Positions 43,533-52,627 of a DNA stretch of 64,000 nucleotides are shown piece by piece. Under the pieces are notes generated by a model that saw only the letters and a program-made list of their open reading frames with translations, made no database searches and was not told the DNA's origin. This DNA is from an uncultured Aquimarina sp. (GTDB taxonomy: Bacteria; Bacteroidota; Bacteroidia; Flavobacteriales; Flavobacteriaceae): the NCBI GenBank assembly GCA_947500505.1, contig CANMSL010000001.1, positions 62,001-126,000 of the forward strand. The letters run 5' to 3'. The position numbers and the translations under genes were made by a program. The stretch's first letter is position 1. Each line of letters starts with the position of its first letter.

Positions 43533-44402
43533 ATGAAAAAAATAGGATTTATCGGACTAGGGATTATGGGTAGTAGAATGGCTGCAAATCTCTTGAGGAA
43601 TGGCTATCAACTCACAGTATACAACCGAACTAAACAAAAAGCAGCAGATTTACTAACCAACGGAGCTATTTGGGCAGAATCGCCTGGAGAAGTCTCAGCA
43701 AACTCAGAAATCATTATCACTATGCTCTCTACTCCCGAGGTGCTAAGAGAAATAGCTTCGGGAAAAGACGGATTTCTTAGAAATATGAACAAGGGATGTC
43801 TTTGGATTAATTCCGGTACAGTGAACCCATCTTTTACGAAAGAAATGCACCTCTTGGCCGTAAAAAATAAAATTCATTATTTGGATGCACCGGTAGCAGG
43901 AACCAAAGCCCCTGCAGAAAACGGAGAATTGCTATTTCTGGTAGGCGGTGAAGACAAAGATCTTGAAGAGGCCTATCCTTTATTTGAAATTATGGGCGAA
44001 AAAACATTGCACCTAGGCAAAACCGGAAGTGGCGCAGCTATGAAAATGCTCATCAACCAATTATTAGGACATTCTATGGTGGCTTTTGCGGAAGCTTTGA
44101 TAATGGGTAAAGCTATGGGAATAGAACAAGAAACCCTTTTTGACGTCTTGTTAGGCACTCCTGTTGTCGCCCCTGTAATGTCGACCATAAGACCAAAACT
44201 AGAAGCTAATAATTATGAAGCTAATTTCCCATTAAAATGGATACATAAAGATCTTCATTTATCAAGTATTTCTGCTTATGAAAATGGTGTTGCAACCCCA
44301 AATCTGAATACTACTAAAGAAATTTTTGCGCAGGCAAAACAACAAGGGTATGGAGATCTAGATTTTACCTCAGTTTATGAATTTTTAAACCTTAAAAAAT
44401 AG
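43533..44402 (+). CDS. NAD(P)-dependent beta-hydroxyacid dehydrogenase-like protein (6PGDH/GLYR1 type)
   Basis: 289 residues. N-terminal Rossmann motif MKKIGFIGLGIMGSRMAANLL, substrate-site segment YLDAPVAGTKAPAENGELLFLVGG, the catalytic Lys region GSGAAMKMLINQLLG, and FPLKWIHKDLHLSS near the end. The family reduces small aldehydes such as succinic semialdehyde or glyoxylate, or oxidises 3-hydroxyisobutyrate; which one cannot be told. It follows the AraC gene and precedes the azoreductase by 5 bp, probably as one unit under the repeated box. Confidence 0.9.
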   Translation: MKKIGFIGLGIMGSRMAANLLRNGYQLTVYNRTKQKAADLLTNGAIWAESPGEVSANSEIIITMLSTPEVLREIASGKDGFLRNMNKGCLWINSGTVNPSFTKEMHLLAVKNKIHYLDAPVAGTKAPAENGELLFLVGGEDKDLEEAYPLFEIMGEKTLHLGKTGSGAAMKMLINQLLGHSMVAFAEALIMGKAMGIEQETLFDVLLGTPVVAPVMSTIRPKLEANNYEANFPLKWIHKDLHLSSISAYENGVATPNLNTTKEIFAQAKQQGYGDLDFTSVYEFLNLKK

Positions 44403-44407
44403 AATAC

Positions 44408-45016
44408 ATGAAATTACTTAGAATAGATGCTAGTTCCAGAACTGAGAATTCTGATAGCAGAAAAATAGCAGATCAATTTCAACAAAAATGGTTAATCGCT
44501 CATCCAACTGGACAAGTAGTCATTAGAGATATTATTAAACGACCAATTCCTCATATTTCTCAAAAAACAATTGAAGGGTTTTACACCTCATCAGAAAATT
44601 TAACTTCAGAATTAATAGAAGCCACATCATTATCAGATAAGTTAATTTCCGAATTAAAGAGTGCTGATGTGCTTTTGATAAGTACACCTATGTATAATTT
44701 TGGAACGCCATCATCTCTTAAAGCCTGGATTGATCAGATTGTAAGAATTAATGCTACGTTTGGGATTAATGAAAATGGTGGTTTTTATGGTAAAATAGAA
44801 AACACCAAAGCGTATATCGTTACAGCTTCAGGAGCAGTATATACTTCTAAAGAAATGAAAGCATTAGATTTTCTTCAGCCTTATTTGCAAACAGTCTTAG
44901 GTCTTATAGGAATTACAGAAGTATCCTTCTTATCACTTCAGGGAACTACAATGGACGAGAAAGTTTTTGAGAATACAAAACAGATTGTTTCTGAAGTTAT
45001 AAATAAAATACATTGA
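44408..45016 (+). CDS. azoR: FMN-dependent NADH-azoreductase/quinone reductase
   Basis: 202 residues with the flavodoxin-like fold. Phosphate-binding start MKLLRIDASSRTENSDSRKIADQF, the characteristic STPMYNFGTPSSLKAWIDQIVRINATF and ITASGAVYTS-type loop (VTASGAVYTSKE). AzoR-type enzymes reduce quinones and azo dyes with two electrons and protect against electrophiles. It is the last gene of the AraC-linked group. Confidence 0.88.
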   Translation: MKLLRIDASSRTENSDSRKIADQFQQKWLIAHPTGQVVIRDIIKRPIPHISQKTIEGFYTSSENLTSELIEATSLSDKLISELKSADVLLISTPMYNFGTPSSLKAWIDQIVRINATFGINENGGFYGKIENTKAYIVTASGAVYTSKEMKALDFLQPYLQTVLGLIGITEVSFLSLQGTTMDEKVFENTKQIVSEVINKIH

Positions 45017-45019
45017 TAA

Positions 45020-45259
45020 TCAATCAAAACAACACAATAAAGCTGATTCTTCTATGTGTTCTACTTCAAAATCTAATTTTTTGATCATATTTATTTGGTC
45101 AACTACCTCGGAGCAAGCGCGCGTGGTATCCAACAAAAATACAATCTTAACATTTTGGGGCAAGCCTCTGAGAATTAAACACAACAATGGAATTAAATAA
45201 ATTGTATTTCTGATCAATAGACGCTTATCAATAACCAAATATGAATATTGGTGACTCAT
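45020..45259 (-). CDS. Possible small protein with a C-terminal Cys pair, unrecognised
   Basis: A 79-codon frame starting at the ATG at 45257-45259, preceded by the A-rich stretch TAATAAAAAG. It begins just past the terminator of the Omp85-like gene and ends 3 bp from the convergent azoR stop. The protein has a hydrophobic patch (IYLIPLLCLILRGLP), then VKIVFLLDTTRACSEVVDQ and ends in SALLCCFD. No family is recognised. The composition looks protein-like, but there is no independent support. A longer frame reaching into the Omp85-like gene is rejected. Confidence 0.4.
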   Translation of the reverse strand: MSHQYSYLVIDKRLLIRNTIYLIPLLCLILRGLPQNVKIVFLLDTTRACSEVVDQINMIKKLDFEVEHIEESALLCCFD

Positions 45260-45272
45260 CTTTTTATTAATT

Positions 45273-45304
45273 AAACAGGGTTTATTTTTGAAATAACCCT
45301 GTTT
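45273..45304 (-). terminator. Terminator of the Omp85-like gene
   Basis: AAACAGGGTT and AACCCTGTTT form a 10-bp stem with a 12-base loop, 10 bp after the stop. The U-tract on the minus strand is short (TTTAATTAAT). Confidence 0.65.
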
Positions 45305-45314
45305 TAATTTCCGA

Positions 45315-46574
45315 TTAAAAATACTGTCCGATACCGAATACAAAACCATTTGTAGCATCTTCAGTAATCCCATATCCATAATCTATTCTAAAGATTGCAT
45401 TAAAAATACGTTTATGCATAAAACGTAACCCTAGGCCCGGATATACTCTAAAGTTTTGGGTATTTCCAAAATCTCCAATATCTCCTCCAGGATTTCGCCA
45501 ACTCCCAGCATCTAAAAACACGTTACTTTGCAGTACAAACCAATCTTTCTCATACAATGTATGGCGATACTCAGTGTTCCAAACAATCACTCCGGTGCCA
45601 CGATCAATAACATTTCCTACACCACGGATATTCAGATTGTTGTCTACTGCAAAAGGTGCAAAAGGGGTATCATCATTAGTAGCTAATCCTATCCTTAATC
45701 TATTAGCCCAATTACCCAGTTTTCCTACACGGTGATAATAAAAAAAATCATTCCACCAAATAAAAAAATCTGGTAGCACATCCTCTGTGCTAATCACATA
45801 TTGAGAATTTAACACACTTCGGAAACCAGAAACATACTGATAATAGAAATTTAGATCATTATATTCATATATAAATTTATACAGTAACTTGTTTACATCA
45901 AAATCTTGTGGCACATCAGGACTAGTTGCTCCTGTCTTGTATTCATAATCTTCATTAAAATAATTGACCCCCAGCTCAATTCGGTGCTGCAAATTGATTT
46001 GATACAATCCACTAATTTCGTAAGAAGTATTATTATATTTATAATCAGCAGTTCCATTCTCTAAAAATACGGGTTCTTGTGTAGTAAGGTTCTGATAGTT
46101 GAGTGCTAAGCCAAAATGTTTATTGAATAAAAAAGGGGCTCTAAGTTGTCCCCCAAAAGCATTATAAATATCATTTTGATAATATCCTCCCAAAGTTATA
46201 TTTCGACCTGCCAGATTAAACTCTGATAAGGTAACTCTAAAGGCAAATTCATCATCATTTGTAGTATATACATTAATCCCCGGAATAATGGTGAAATTCT
46301 CCTCCACACCGTATATTAGCTCGTAACCTTCTTGCTGTTCATACACTTGATAATACGCATGAGCTATAGATGGCAATCGTTTCAATCTTCTGATATCCTT
46401 TTCTATAGCCAAAGAATCCAAAACCATCCCTTCCCCAACGGAGTTAAGTTTCTTTATAGCTTCAGTTTTAGTTTTGTTATTACCTCTAATAAGAATACTC
46501 GTGATTCGTTTCTCCTGAGAATTGGAGACCAATGTTATAAAGATGAAAAGAATACATATAAGGCGAACTATCAT
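45315..46574 (-). CDS. Omp85/BamA-TamA family outer membrane protein with one POTRA domain
   Basis: 419 residues. Signal peptide, then one POTRA-like domain (RITSILIRGNNKTKTEAIKKL to about residue 95) and a barrel of about 16 strands. The Omp85 loop motif appears as NLNIRGVGNVIDRGTG (the (V/I)RG(F/Y/V) element). It ends in FGIGQYF with the terminal aromatic residue. With a single POTRA it is closer to small TamA or FhaC-like members than to BamA. It follows the GH113-like gene by 4 bp. Confidence 0.83.
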   Translation of the reverse strand: MIVRLICILFIFITLVSNSQEKRITSILIRGNNKTKTEAIKKLNSVGEGMVLDSLAIEKDIRRLKRLPSIAHAYYQVYEQQEGYELIYGVEENFTIIPGINVYTTNDDEFAFRVTLSEFNLAGRNITLGGYYQNDIYNAFGGQLRAPFLFNKHFGLALNYQNLTTQEPVFLENGTADYKYNNTSYEISGLYQINLQHRIELGVNYFNEDYEYKTGATSPDVPQDFDVNKLLYKFIYEYNDLNFYYQYVSGFRSVLNSQYVISTEDVLPDFFIWWNDFFYYHRVGKLGNWANRLRIGLATNDDTPFAPFAVDNNLNIRGVGNVIDRGTGVIVWNTEYRHTLYEKDWFVLQSNVFLDAGSWRNPGGDIGDFGNTQNFRVYPGLGLRFMHKRIFNAIFRIDYGYGITEDATNGFVFGIGQYF

Positions 46575-46578
46575 TATT

Positions 46579-47580
46579 TTATTTATAAACTGAATACAAC
46601 TCTTTTATAATTTTTTCTGAAGGCTTATTCTGTATGGTAAACCTGTTATTATCTACTCCTCCAACTTGATCATGATTGTGATACCATTTCCAAAGAAACC
46701 CACCAACAAACCACGGTTCTGTCCAAAATTCCTTATGCAAGGCGGTCAAAGCATTATTCTGAGCGTTCAGATCTACATATCCTTCTATCCTGTTAGAATC
46801 CCAAGGTTCTTTCCCTGTATAGTGAATACTTCTATATCCGAACTCAGTAAAAAGAATAGGTTTCCCAACAGTTTTTTGTAATGCTTTTATCTTGTTTTTA
46901 TGTGATTGCCAGCCTTTTCTTAATGCATCTACAGTTGGTGTCTTGCTATTAGAAACAGGAAAATAAGCATCAATACCGATATAATCTAATTGATTCCAAA
47001 ATGGAACGTTTACAAACTGATCCCAATTTTCTGCATACGTCAATTTTCCCTTATATACAGCTCTTATTTTCTGTATTAATTGATTCCAATATTTTGGTCT
47101 TTTTTGCACAAAAGTGTATAATTCTGTACCAATACATAAAATAGGAACCTTCATCTCCTGAGCTAATTGAGCATACAACATGATAAAATCTTTGTAAGAT
47201 TTCTCTAAAGTTTGCCAGTTCTGTTCAGAATCCATAGCAATATTACCCGTAAACTCTCCTCTCCAAACCCATATCTGCGGTTTCATCATTACCTTAATTC
47301 CTTTTTGATTCAGTAAATCGATGGTTCGTTTTGCCCCATCCACGCGTTCTCCCCACCATTGTTTTTCTACATTAAAAACAACCGTGGGCTCTTTTAGGTT
47401 TTTTACAAAACCAAAAGGCATAACCGCTGCCCAATTAGCATTAACATTAACTAGAGGATCTATATGAGATTCATTAATTTCTTTTGGAGAACCCACAAAA
47501 CTGATTCCGTTTATTTTGGATCTCTGTCCTGAACAGCTACTACAAATTAGTATAAATAGCAGTATAAAAAGATGTTTCAT
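46579..47580 (-). CDS. GH113-like glycoside hydrolase lipoprotein
   Basis: 333 residues. Lipoprotein signal with Cys16 (LICSSC). The TIM-barrel pattern fits GH113 (beta-mannanase-type): GIKVMMKPQIWVWRG, then PILCIGTELYTFV with the likely acid/base Glu, YIGIDAYFPVSN, and PILFTEFGYRS with the likely nucleophile Glu, closing with VGGFLWKWYHNH. The substrate is uncertain; related proteins in Bacteroidota occur without mannan loci. It lies in a minus-strand series DUF547 - barrel - GH113 - Omp85. Confidence 0.82.
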   Translation of the reverse strand: MKHLFILLFILICSSCSGQRSKINGISFVGSPKEINESHIDPLVNVNANWAAVMPFGFVKNLKEPTVVFNVEKQWWGERVDGAKRTIDLLNQKGIKVMMKPQIWVWRGEFTGNIAMDSEQNWQTLEKSYKDFIMLYAQLAQEMKVPILCIGTELYTFVQKRPKYWNQLIQKIRAVYKGKLTYAENWDQFVNVPFWNQLDYIGIDAYFPVSNSKTPTVDALRKGWQSHKNKIKALQKTVGKPILFTEFGYRSIHYTGKEPWDSNRIEGYVDLNAQNNALTALHKEFWTEPWFVGGFLWKWYHNHDQVGGVDNNRFTIQNKPSEKIIKELYSVYK

Positions 47581-47615
47581 ATAAGTTTTTATACTGCTGA
47601 AAATACAATATTATA

Positions 47616-48503
47616 TTAAAAAACTGCTCTTAACCCAATGTTAAAAGTTTCTCCTAAACCTGTCCTGTTACCTCTCACAAAATTAGTATATAGTGCTTCT
47701 ATATTAAGTTCATTGGTTAACTGATATTTAGCTCCTCCTCCTAAAGCGGTAAAATTTTGATCGAAATCATTACCTAAATCGATTAATTCAGAATGTTGTG
47801 CCAATACTAATACCGTAAATTTAGAACTTGGGAAATAACTAAAGAATACACCTGGTGTTAAACGCAAACTATTGTTGGCAAAACTATCTTCTTCTTTCCC
47901 GAAATTTAGCTCAGAGTTAATCTCTCCAAAAATCTGGAATTTGTTGCCTGGAAATGTGTGGTCATAAAAAAATCTATTCTGCCAGATAAATCCATTTTGA
48001 TCAAGAAAAACACCATCTTCGGTTTCATTATCCACTAATGGAATAAAAAATGAACTCTGTACAGAAAAATTACTTACGTTTTTAAGCGGTACAAATTTAA
48101 CCGAAGGAGCAATAGAAGTTAATCCGGATCTTGCAGATCCAAGCTCACCATCAAACTGAAAAACTTCTAAAGCATCACGTCCACCGACTACATTGGATCT
48201 GAATTCTAAAATTGCTCCAATATTCCATCTCTTGTTATTTCCAATACCTGTGTAGGCTTCTAGTGTAGATGTAAAAAAAGTATTTCTTGGGATATCTCTT
48301 TTTTCTCCTCCGGGACCAAAAAGGTCTTCAGTTTCCGTATATAAATTGTTAAACCATTTAATATCATATTGACCTTTACCGATCAATTTAGAAGGAGTTA
48401 ACGTTTGGATTACCGATCCTTGGCTGTCATCATCCTGAGCAAATCCTAGAGTAACGGTTAGGCATAAAAAAAGTGTAGATATAACATTTTTAGTTAATTT
48501 CAT
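47616..48503 (-). CDS. Outer membrane beta-barrel protein, unknown substrate
   Basis: 295 residues. Signal peptide MKLTKNVISTLFLCLTVTLGFA, then alternating strands throughout (WNIGAILEFRSNVVG; SVQSSFFIPLV; FQIFGEINSELNFG; LNIEALYTNFVRG) and a terminal Phe. It resembles predicted Bacteroidota transporters or porins without a named family. It is 72 bp after the DUF547 gene and 35 bp before the GH113-like gene. Confidence 0.7.
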   Translation of the reverse strand: MKLTKNVISTLFLCLTVTLGFAQDDDSQGSVIQTLTPSKLIGKGQYDIKWFNNLYTETEDLFGPGGEKRDIPRNTFFTSTLEAYTGIGNNKRWNIGAILEFRSNVVGGRDALEVFQFDGELGSARSGLTSIAPSVKFVPLKNVSNFSVQSSFFIPLVDNETEDGVFLDQNGFIWQNRFFYDHTFPGNKFQIFGEINSELNFGKEEDSFANNSLRLTPGVFFSYFPSSKFTVLVLAQHSELIDLGNDFDQNFTALGGGAKYQLTNELNIEALYTNFVRGNRTGLGETFNIGLRAVF

Positions 48504-48575
48504 GATATAAGTATTTTATAAGATTTAAACTTGTAAGACTCAAAGCGCCCTACTTTTAACAAGTTTGAATTGTGT

Positions 48576-49286
48576 TTATTTAATTGCGTTTAAGCTCCAG
48601 TTATATGGATAATATGACACTTTTGAATTAGCAGGGATTTTTTCTTTTCTAAACTGATTCACAAAGTCTATTTCAGAACCATTCTGGGTAAAATCTCCTT
48701 TGTACCATTCGAAAATTTGTGAAAGCAGTACCTTTTTACCTTTGACCTTAATGAAATCCGGATTGTTTAAGGCAATCGTAGTCTGGCGCTGTAATTGTTT
48801 ATCAAGTGTTTCTGGTTTATAAGCCTCCGGAATTATCGGAGGGCATCCTAATCCTGCGCACACTAACACAAAATGGAAACGAGCTTCAGACGGAAAATTT
48901 TTTCGCAAAATTTTGTTTTCCAGATCATTTAGTGTGGTCGTTTTACCTCCTAAAGTATATTTCGTTTTATCAAAAAAACCTTTAATATCCAGAGGTGATT
49001 TGGTTGGGTAGTTATCTATAATTCCTTTTATTACTGCCAGATTATATGCATTGATAAAAAAAGCCTGAAATATTTTAGCATTACCTTTAGAAACATTTAT
49101 ATCAGAAGCCATATCTAATAATTCACTTAATTCGTCAGGATCATTTTTTATGGTTTTATAATTTACTCTTCCATCTTTTATATTTTTTTTGAAAAAGGCA
49201 TCGGACTTCGTGAAGAAATCTGTTGTATTTTGTGAAAAACCTGTGGCACCTAATATCAAAGCCAGTGTAAATATTAATTTTCTCAT
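48576..49286 (-). CDS. Secreted DUF547 protein (2)
   Basis: The start at 49286 gives MRKLIFTLALILGATGFSQ, a signal peptide; six extra residues upstream are unlikely. About 236 residues. DUF547 marks as in copy 1: FQAFFINAYNLAVIKGIIDNYP, TLNDLENKILRKNF, HFVLVCAGLGCPPI with the Cys pair, and YYPYNWSLN at the end. It is divergent from the FAD oxidoreductase gene, with 320 bp between. Confidence 0.88.
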   Translation of the reverse strand: MRKLIFTLALILGATGFSQNTTDFFTKSDAFFKKNIKDGRVNYKTIKNDPDELSELLDMASDINVSKGNAKIFQAFFINAYNLAVIKGIIDNYPTKSPLDIKGFFDKTKYTLGGKTTTLNDLENKILRKNFPSEARFHFVLVCAGLGCPPIIPEAYKPETLDKQLQRQTTIALNNPDFIKVKGKKVLLSQIFEWYKGDFTQNGSEIDFVNQFRKEKIPANSKVSYYPYNWSLNAIK

Positions 49287-49608
49287 GATTTGAATTTTTA
49301 TCAACTTAAATAGTTGAAATGCTTTTTAAATATGTGTTTAAGTGAATAAAATTTACCTCGGTAACTCGCATTGAGTCGAACGGCGTATGTGCTACTTACA
49401 AATTATTTCGGATTTGTCTTTCTGAGGTGTAATTCATTTTTTCGAAAGATTGAAACGTTCGAATTCTGGATAAAAACTTACAGTGGCACAGCTTTTTAGA
49501 TTAATTCTAAATTATTAATTCTAGTTAAGTTCTTATATTTATGAACGACTTACGAACAGAAGCTTCACTTTTAATACTTAAAACAGATATCAACTAACAT
49601 ATATCTTT
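49287..49608. other. Divergent intergenic region, nothing firm
   Basis: About 320 bp between the DUF547 gene and the FAD oxidoreductase gene. A TATATTTA box at 49534-49541 has one mismatch to the -7 consensus and could serve the plus-strand unit. Nothing else was recognised. Confidence 0.45.
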
Positions 49609-50910
49609 ATGGAACATATCGTTATTATCGGCAACGGAATTTCTGGTGTCACTGCCGCAAGGCATATCCGGAAAATGTCAGATAAAAAAATTACTATTGT
49701 ATCAGCAGAAACAGATTACTTCTTTTCTCGTACCGCGCTAATGTATGTGTACATGGGTCATATGAATTTCGAACATACACAACCTTACGAAAACTGGTTT
49801 TGGAAAAAAAATCGAATTGATTTAAAAAGTGGATATGTGTCTGAAGTAGATTATAAAAACAGTCAGTTAAATTTTAAAGGTGGAGAAACGTTGTCTTATG
49901 ATAAACTTATTATAGCAGTTGGTTCTAAACCTAATAAATTTGGCTGGCCTGGCCAGGATCTTGATGGAGTTATGGGGATGTATCATAAACAAGACCTGGA
50001 GAAACTCGAAAAATATGCTCCTAATAAAAAGGTATGTAAAAGAGCTGTAATTGTAGGAGGAGGCCTGATTGGCATAGAATTAGCAGAAATGTTACGTTCC
50101 AGAGATATTCCTGTTACTTTTTTGGTAAGAGAAAATAGTTTCTGGAATGGTGTTCTTCCTGCCGGTGAAAGTGCAATGATCAACAGGCACATCAAGAATC
50201 ATCATATAGACCTTCGTTTAAGTACAAATCTTAAAGAAATTGTTGCAGATGAAAATGGAAAAGTAAAATCTGTGATTATTCAGGAAACAGGAGAAGTGAT
50301 CGATTGTGATGTAGTAGGACTTACCGCAGGTGTATCACCAAACGTAGACTTCTTAAAAAATTCTGGAATAGAAATAGGCAGAGGTATAAAGGTAAATCGC
50401 TTTCTAGAGACTAATATTCCTAATATTTATGCTATTGGCGACTGTGCAGAACAACACGAAGCTATCGGTAACCGAAGGCCTGTAGAAGCTGTATGGTATA
50501 CCGGGAGAATGATGGGAGAAACGTTGGCGCAAACTATCTGTGGAAACAAAATCGAATACAAACCCGGACATTGGTTTAATAGCGCTAAGTTTTTGGATAT
50601 CGAATATCAAACCTATGGATGGGTCTTTGGAAAACCAAAAGAATATGAAGCCCAATTTCACTGGATACATCAGGATGACACAAAATGCATAACGGTTTCA
50701 TATCATAAAGAAAACAATGAATTTTTAGGCATCAACACCTTTGGTATAAGAATGCGCCACGAAGTATTCGACCGTTGGCTCACAGAAAAAAGAGATGTGG
50801 ATTATGTAATGAAACATTTGATCGAAGCTAATTTTGATCCTGAATTTTTTAGAAATTTCGAAAAAGATATTTTAAATGCTTTTCAAAAGCAACAACCCGT
50901 AAATGCATAA
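49609..50910 (+). CDS. FAD-dependent NAD(P)H oxidoreductase
   Basis: 433 residues. Two dinucleotide-binding motifs, VIIGNGISGVTAARHI (FAD, residues 5-20) and RAVIVGGGLIGIELAEML (NAD(P)H, about 145-162), plus the second FAD motif IYAIGDCAEQHEAIG. The layout is that of rubredoxin or nitrite-reductase-type flavoproteins. The C-terminal ~100 residues (HWFNSAKFLDIEYQTYGWVFG and on) are extra. It precedes the polyferredoxin gene by 3 bp, so it probably feeds electrons to it. Confidence 0.88.
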   Translation: MEHIVIIGNGISGVTAARHIRKMSDKKITIVSAETDYFFSRTALMYVYMGHMNFEHTQPYENWFWKKNRIDLKSGYVSEVDYKNSQLNFKGGETLSYDKLIIAVGSKPNKFGWPGQDLDGVMGMYHKQDLEKLEKYAPNKKVCKRAVIVGGGLIGIELAEMLRSRDIPVTFLVRENSFWNGVLPAGESAMINRHIKNHHIDLRLSTNLKEIVADENGKVKSVIIQETGEVIDCDVVGLTAGVSPNVDFLKNSGIEIGRGIKVNRFLETNIPNIYAIGDCAEQHEAIGNRRPVEAVWYTGRMMGETLAQTICGNKIEYKPGHWFNSAKFLDIEYQTYGWVFGKPKEYEAQFHWIHQDDTKCITVSYHKENNEFLGINTFGIRMRHEVFDRWLTEKRDVDYVMKHLIEANFDPEFFRNFEKDILNAFQKQQPVNA

Positions 50911-50913
50911 ATA

Positions 50914-52551
50914 ATGGCAATAGAAAGAAATATGGCTTTGACAGGGCAACCTCCTAAAAGCCTAAATACAATACAAAAGGTTGGCGTTCTTATCGGAATG
51001 TCCGGATTACTAATGTTACTACTAGCTTCATTTAATTTAAACTCCACTAAAGAAGTTGTGTGGCTTACAATTTCGTTAGCCGCGCTGACTATCGGAATTA
51101 TAGTTTTTTCAAAAGGAGCCTATAACAAAAAATTAGAAGGAATAAAAAATGACGGTGTTTGGTTTAAATCCATATCTTCTCGAGGAGTCCTTGCCTGGAT
51201 TGCGGGAGTAGGACTTACAGGATTTTATGTCATTTTGTATTTCTTTGCTGAATATCTGGGATTGGGACAAGGAATAGATGGATCCAATACAGGATTAGTA
51301 GGTTTATTCGATCCCCTAAGTCAATTCTTGAGTGGTAATCCTGCTAGCCAATGGTTTGTTTACGGTACATTATATACTGTCGCCATTATAGCTTTCGGAA
51401 TTAAATTCTTAATGAAATATAAACATAATCGCTACGAACAATTAAGAACCTATAGCGTCATGTTTTTTCAAACTGCCTTTGCCTTTATAATCCCCGAATT
51501 AATGGCTCGTTTAAACTCTGATACATTTACGTTGCCATACAATGATTTAAAAAACATGTGGCCACTTAACTATTATGCTTTTGAGCAATGGAGAGTCGAT
51601 CAGTTTATAAATGCACAAACCATAGGATTGTTCTTTTTGATTCTTGCCGTCCTTATGATATTTGTTATTTCACCTTTTCTTACCTATAAATACGGAAAAA
51701 GATGGTATTGTTCGTGGGTTTGTGGTTGTGGAGGCTTGGCAGAAACAGCAGGAGACTCTTTTAGACAGTTATCAGACAAAAGTCTAAGAGCCTGGAAAAT
51801 TGAAAGGTGGATGATCCACACGGTTTTAGTATTTGCTGTTATAATGACTACTGCTACTATTTCTACATATTTAGGATATGATGATACAAAGTATTGGTTT
51901 ACCAAAAACGCCTTTCTGGTTAGTGTAGGTATATTTTTAACCCTATTGTTTGCAGGAATTCTTTATTTTAAAAGAAAACAATTAAATAAAAGTGCTGTTA
52001 AAGGAGCAACCGGTTTTTTTATCCTAACCATAGTTTTTCTAATCCTTATCGGTTTTACAGATTTTGGTCAGATTCAAATTCAGGCAAAGTACTTCTCTTT
52101 TGGCTTAAACGATAAAAGTTACGCTGCGGATAGTGCGCTAAGAGCATTTTATGGTTTTGGTATAGGAGCAATTTTTTCGGGAGTAGTCGGAACAGGGTTT
52201 TATCCGATACTCGGTAATCGTGTTTGGTGCAGATTTGGTTGTCCAATGGCAGCTATATTAGGAGCACAACAAAAATTATTTTCGAAATTCAGGATTACAA
52301 CCAATGGAGGACAGTGTATTTCTTGTGGTAATTGTTCCACTTATTGTGAAATGGGTATTGATGTGCGATCATACGCCCAAAAAGGTGAAAACATTGTGAG
52401 ATCCAGTTGTGTGGGTTGTGGAATTTGCTCAGCTGTATGTCCTAGAGGTGTACTAAAACTAGAGAATGATAGTTTAGACGGAAGAATTAATTCTAATGAG
52501 GTTTTATTAGGAAATGATGTTGATCTTATGAATTATGTAAATAATAATTAA
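50914..52551 (+). CDS. Membrane-bound 4Fe-4S polyferredoxin (NosR/NapH/CcoG-like)
   Basis: 545 residues with about eight membrane segments. Cys motifs at the membrane face: RWYCSWVCGCGGLAETAGD and VWCRFGCPMAAILG, the pair of CxxxCP-type sites seen in NapH and NosR. The C-terminus carries two ferredoxin motifs, CISCGNCSTYCEMGI and CVGCGICSAVCPRGV. It has no FMN-binding domain. It is likely an electron carrier across or along the membrane, fed by the flavoprotein upstream. The terminal acceptor is not in the window. Confidence 0.87.
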   Translation: MAIERNMALTGQPPKSLNTIQKVGVLIGMSGLLMLLLASFNLNSTKEVVWLTISLAALTIGIIVFSKGAYNKKLEGIKNDGVWFKSISSRGVLAWIAGVGLTGFYVILYFFAEYLGLGQGIDGSNTGLVGLFDPLSQFLSGNPASQWFVYGTLYTVAIIAFGIKFLMKYKHNRYEQLRTYSVMFFQTAFAFIIPELMARLNSDTFTLPYNDLKNMWPLNYYAFEQWRVDQFINAQTIGLFFLILAVLMIFVISPFLTYKYGKRWYCSWVCGCGGLAETAGDSFRQLSDKSLRAWKIERWMIHTVLVFAVIMTTATISTYLGYDDTKYWFTKNAFLVSVGIFLTLLFAGILYFKRKQLNKSAVKGATGFFILTIVFLILIGFTDFGQIQIQAKYFSFGLNDKSYAADSALRAFYGFGIGAIFSGVVGTGFYPILGNRVWCRFGCPMAAILGAQQKLFSKFRITTNGGQCISCGNCSTYCEMGIDVRSYAQKGENIVRSSCVGCGICSAVCPRGVLKLENDSLDGRINSNEVLLGNDVDLMNYVNNN

Positions 52552-52578
52552 ATCTAAAAACATATTGAAAACTTCTAG

Positions 52579-52608
52579 AAAAACAGCCTCTAAATAAGGC
52601 TGTTTTTT
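52579..52608. terminator. Terminator after the polyferredoxin gene
   Basis: AAAAACAGCCT pairs with AGGCTGTTTTT around a 7-base loop and is followed by further T. It lies 28 bp after the stop and can also serve the convergent kinase gene. Confidence 0.85.
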
Positions 52609-52627
52609 ATAGATTAACTTTTTACTA

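Noticed and set aside
48527..48566. Inverted repeat AAACTTGT / ACAAGTTT between the DUF547 and barrel genes
   Set aside because: Short arms with a 24-base loop and no U-tract; not convincing as a terminator.
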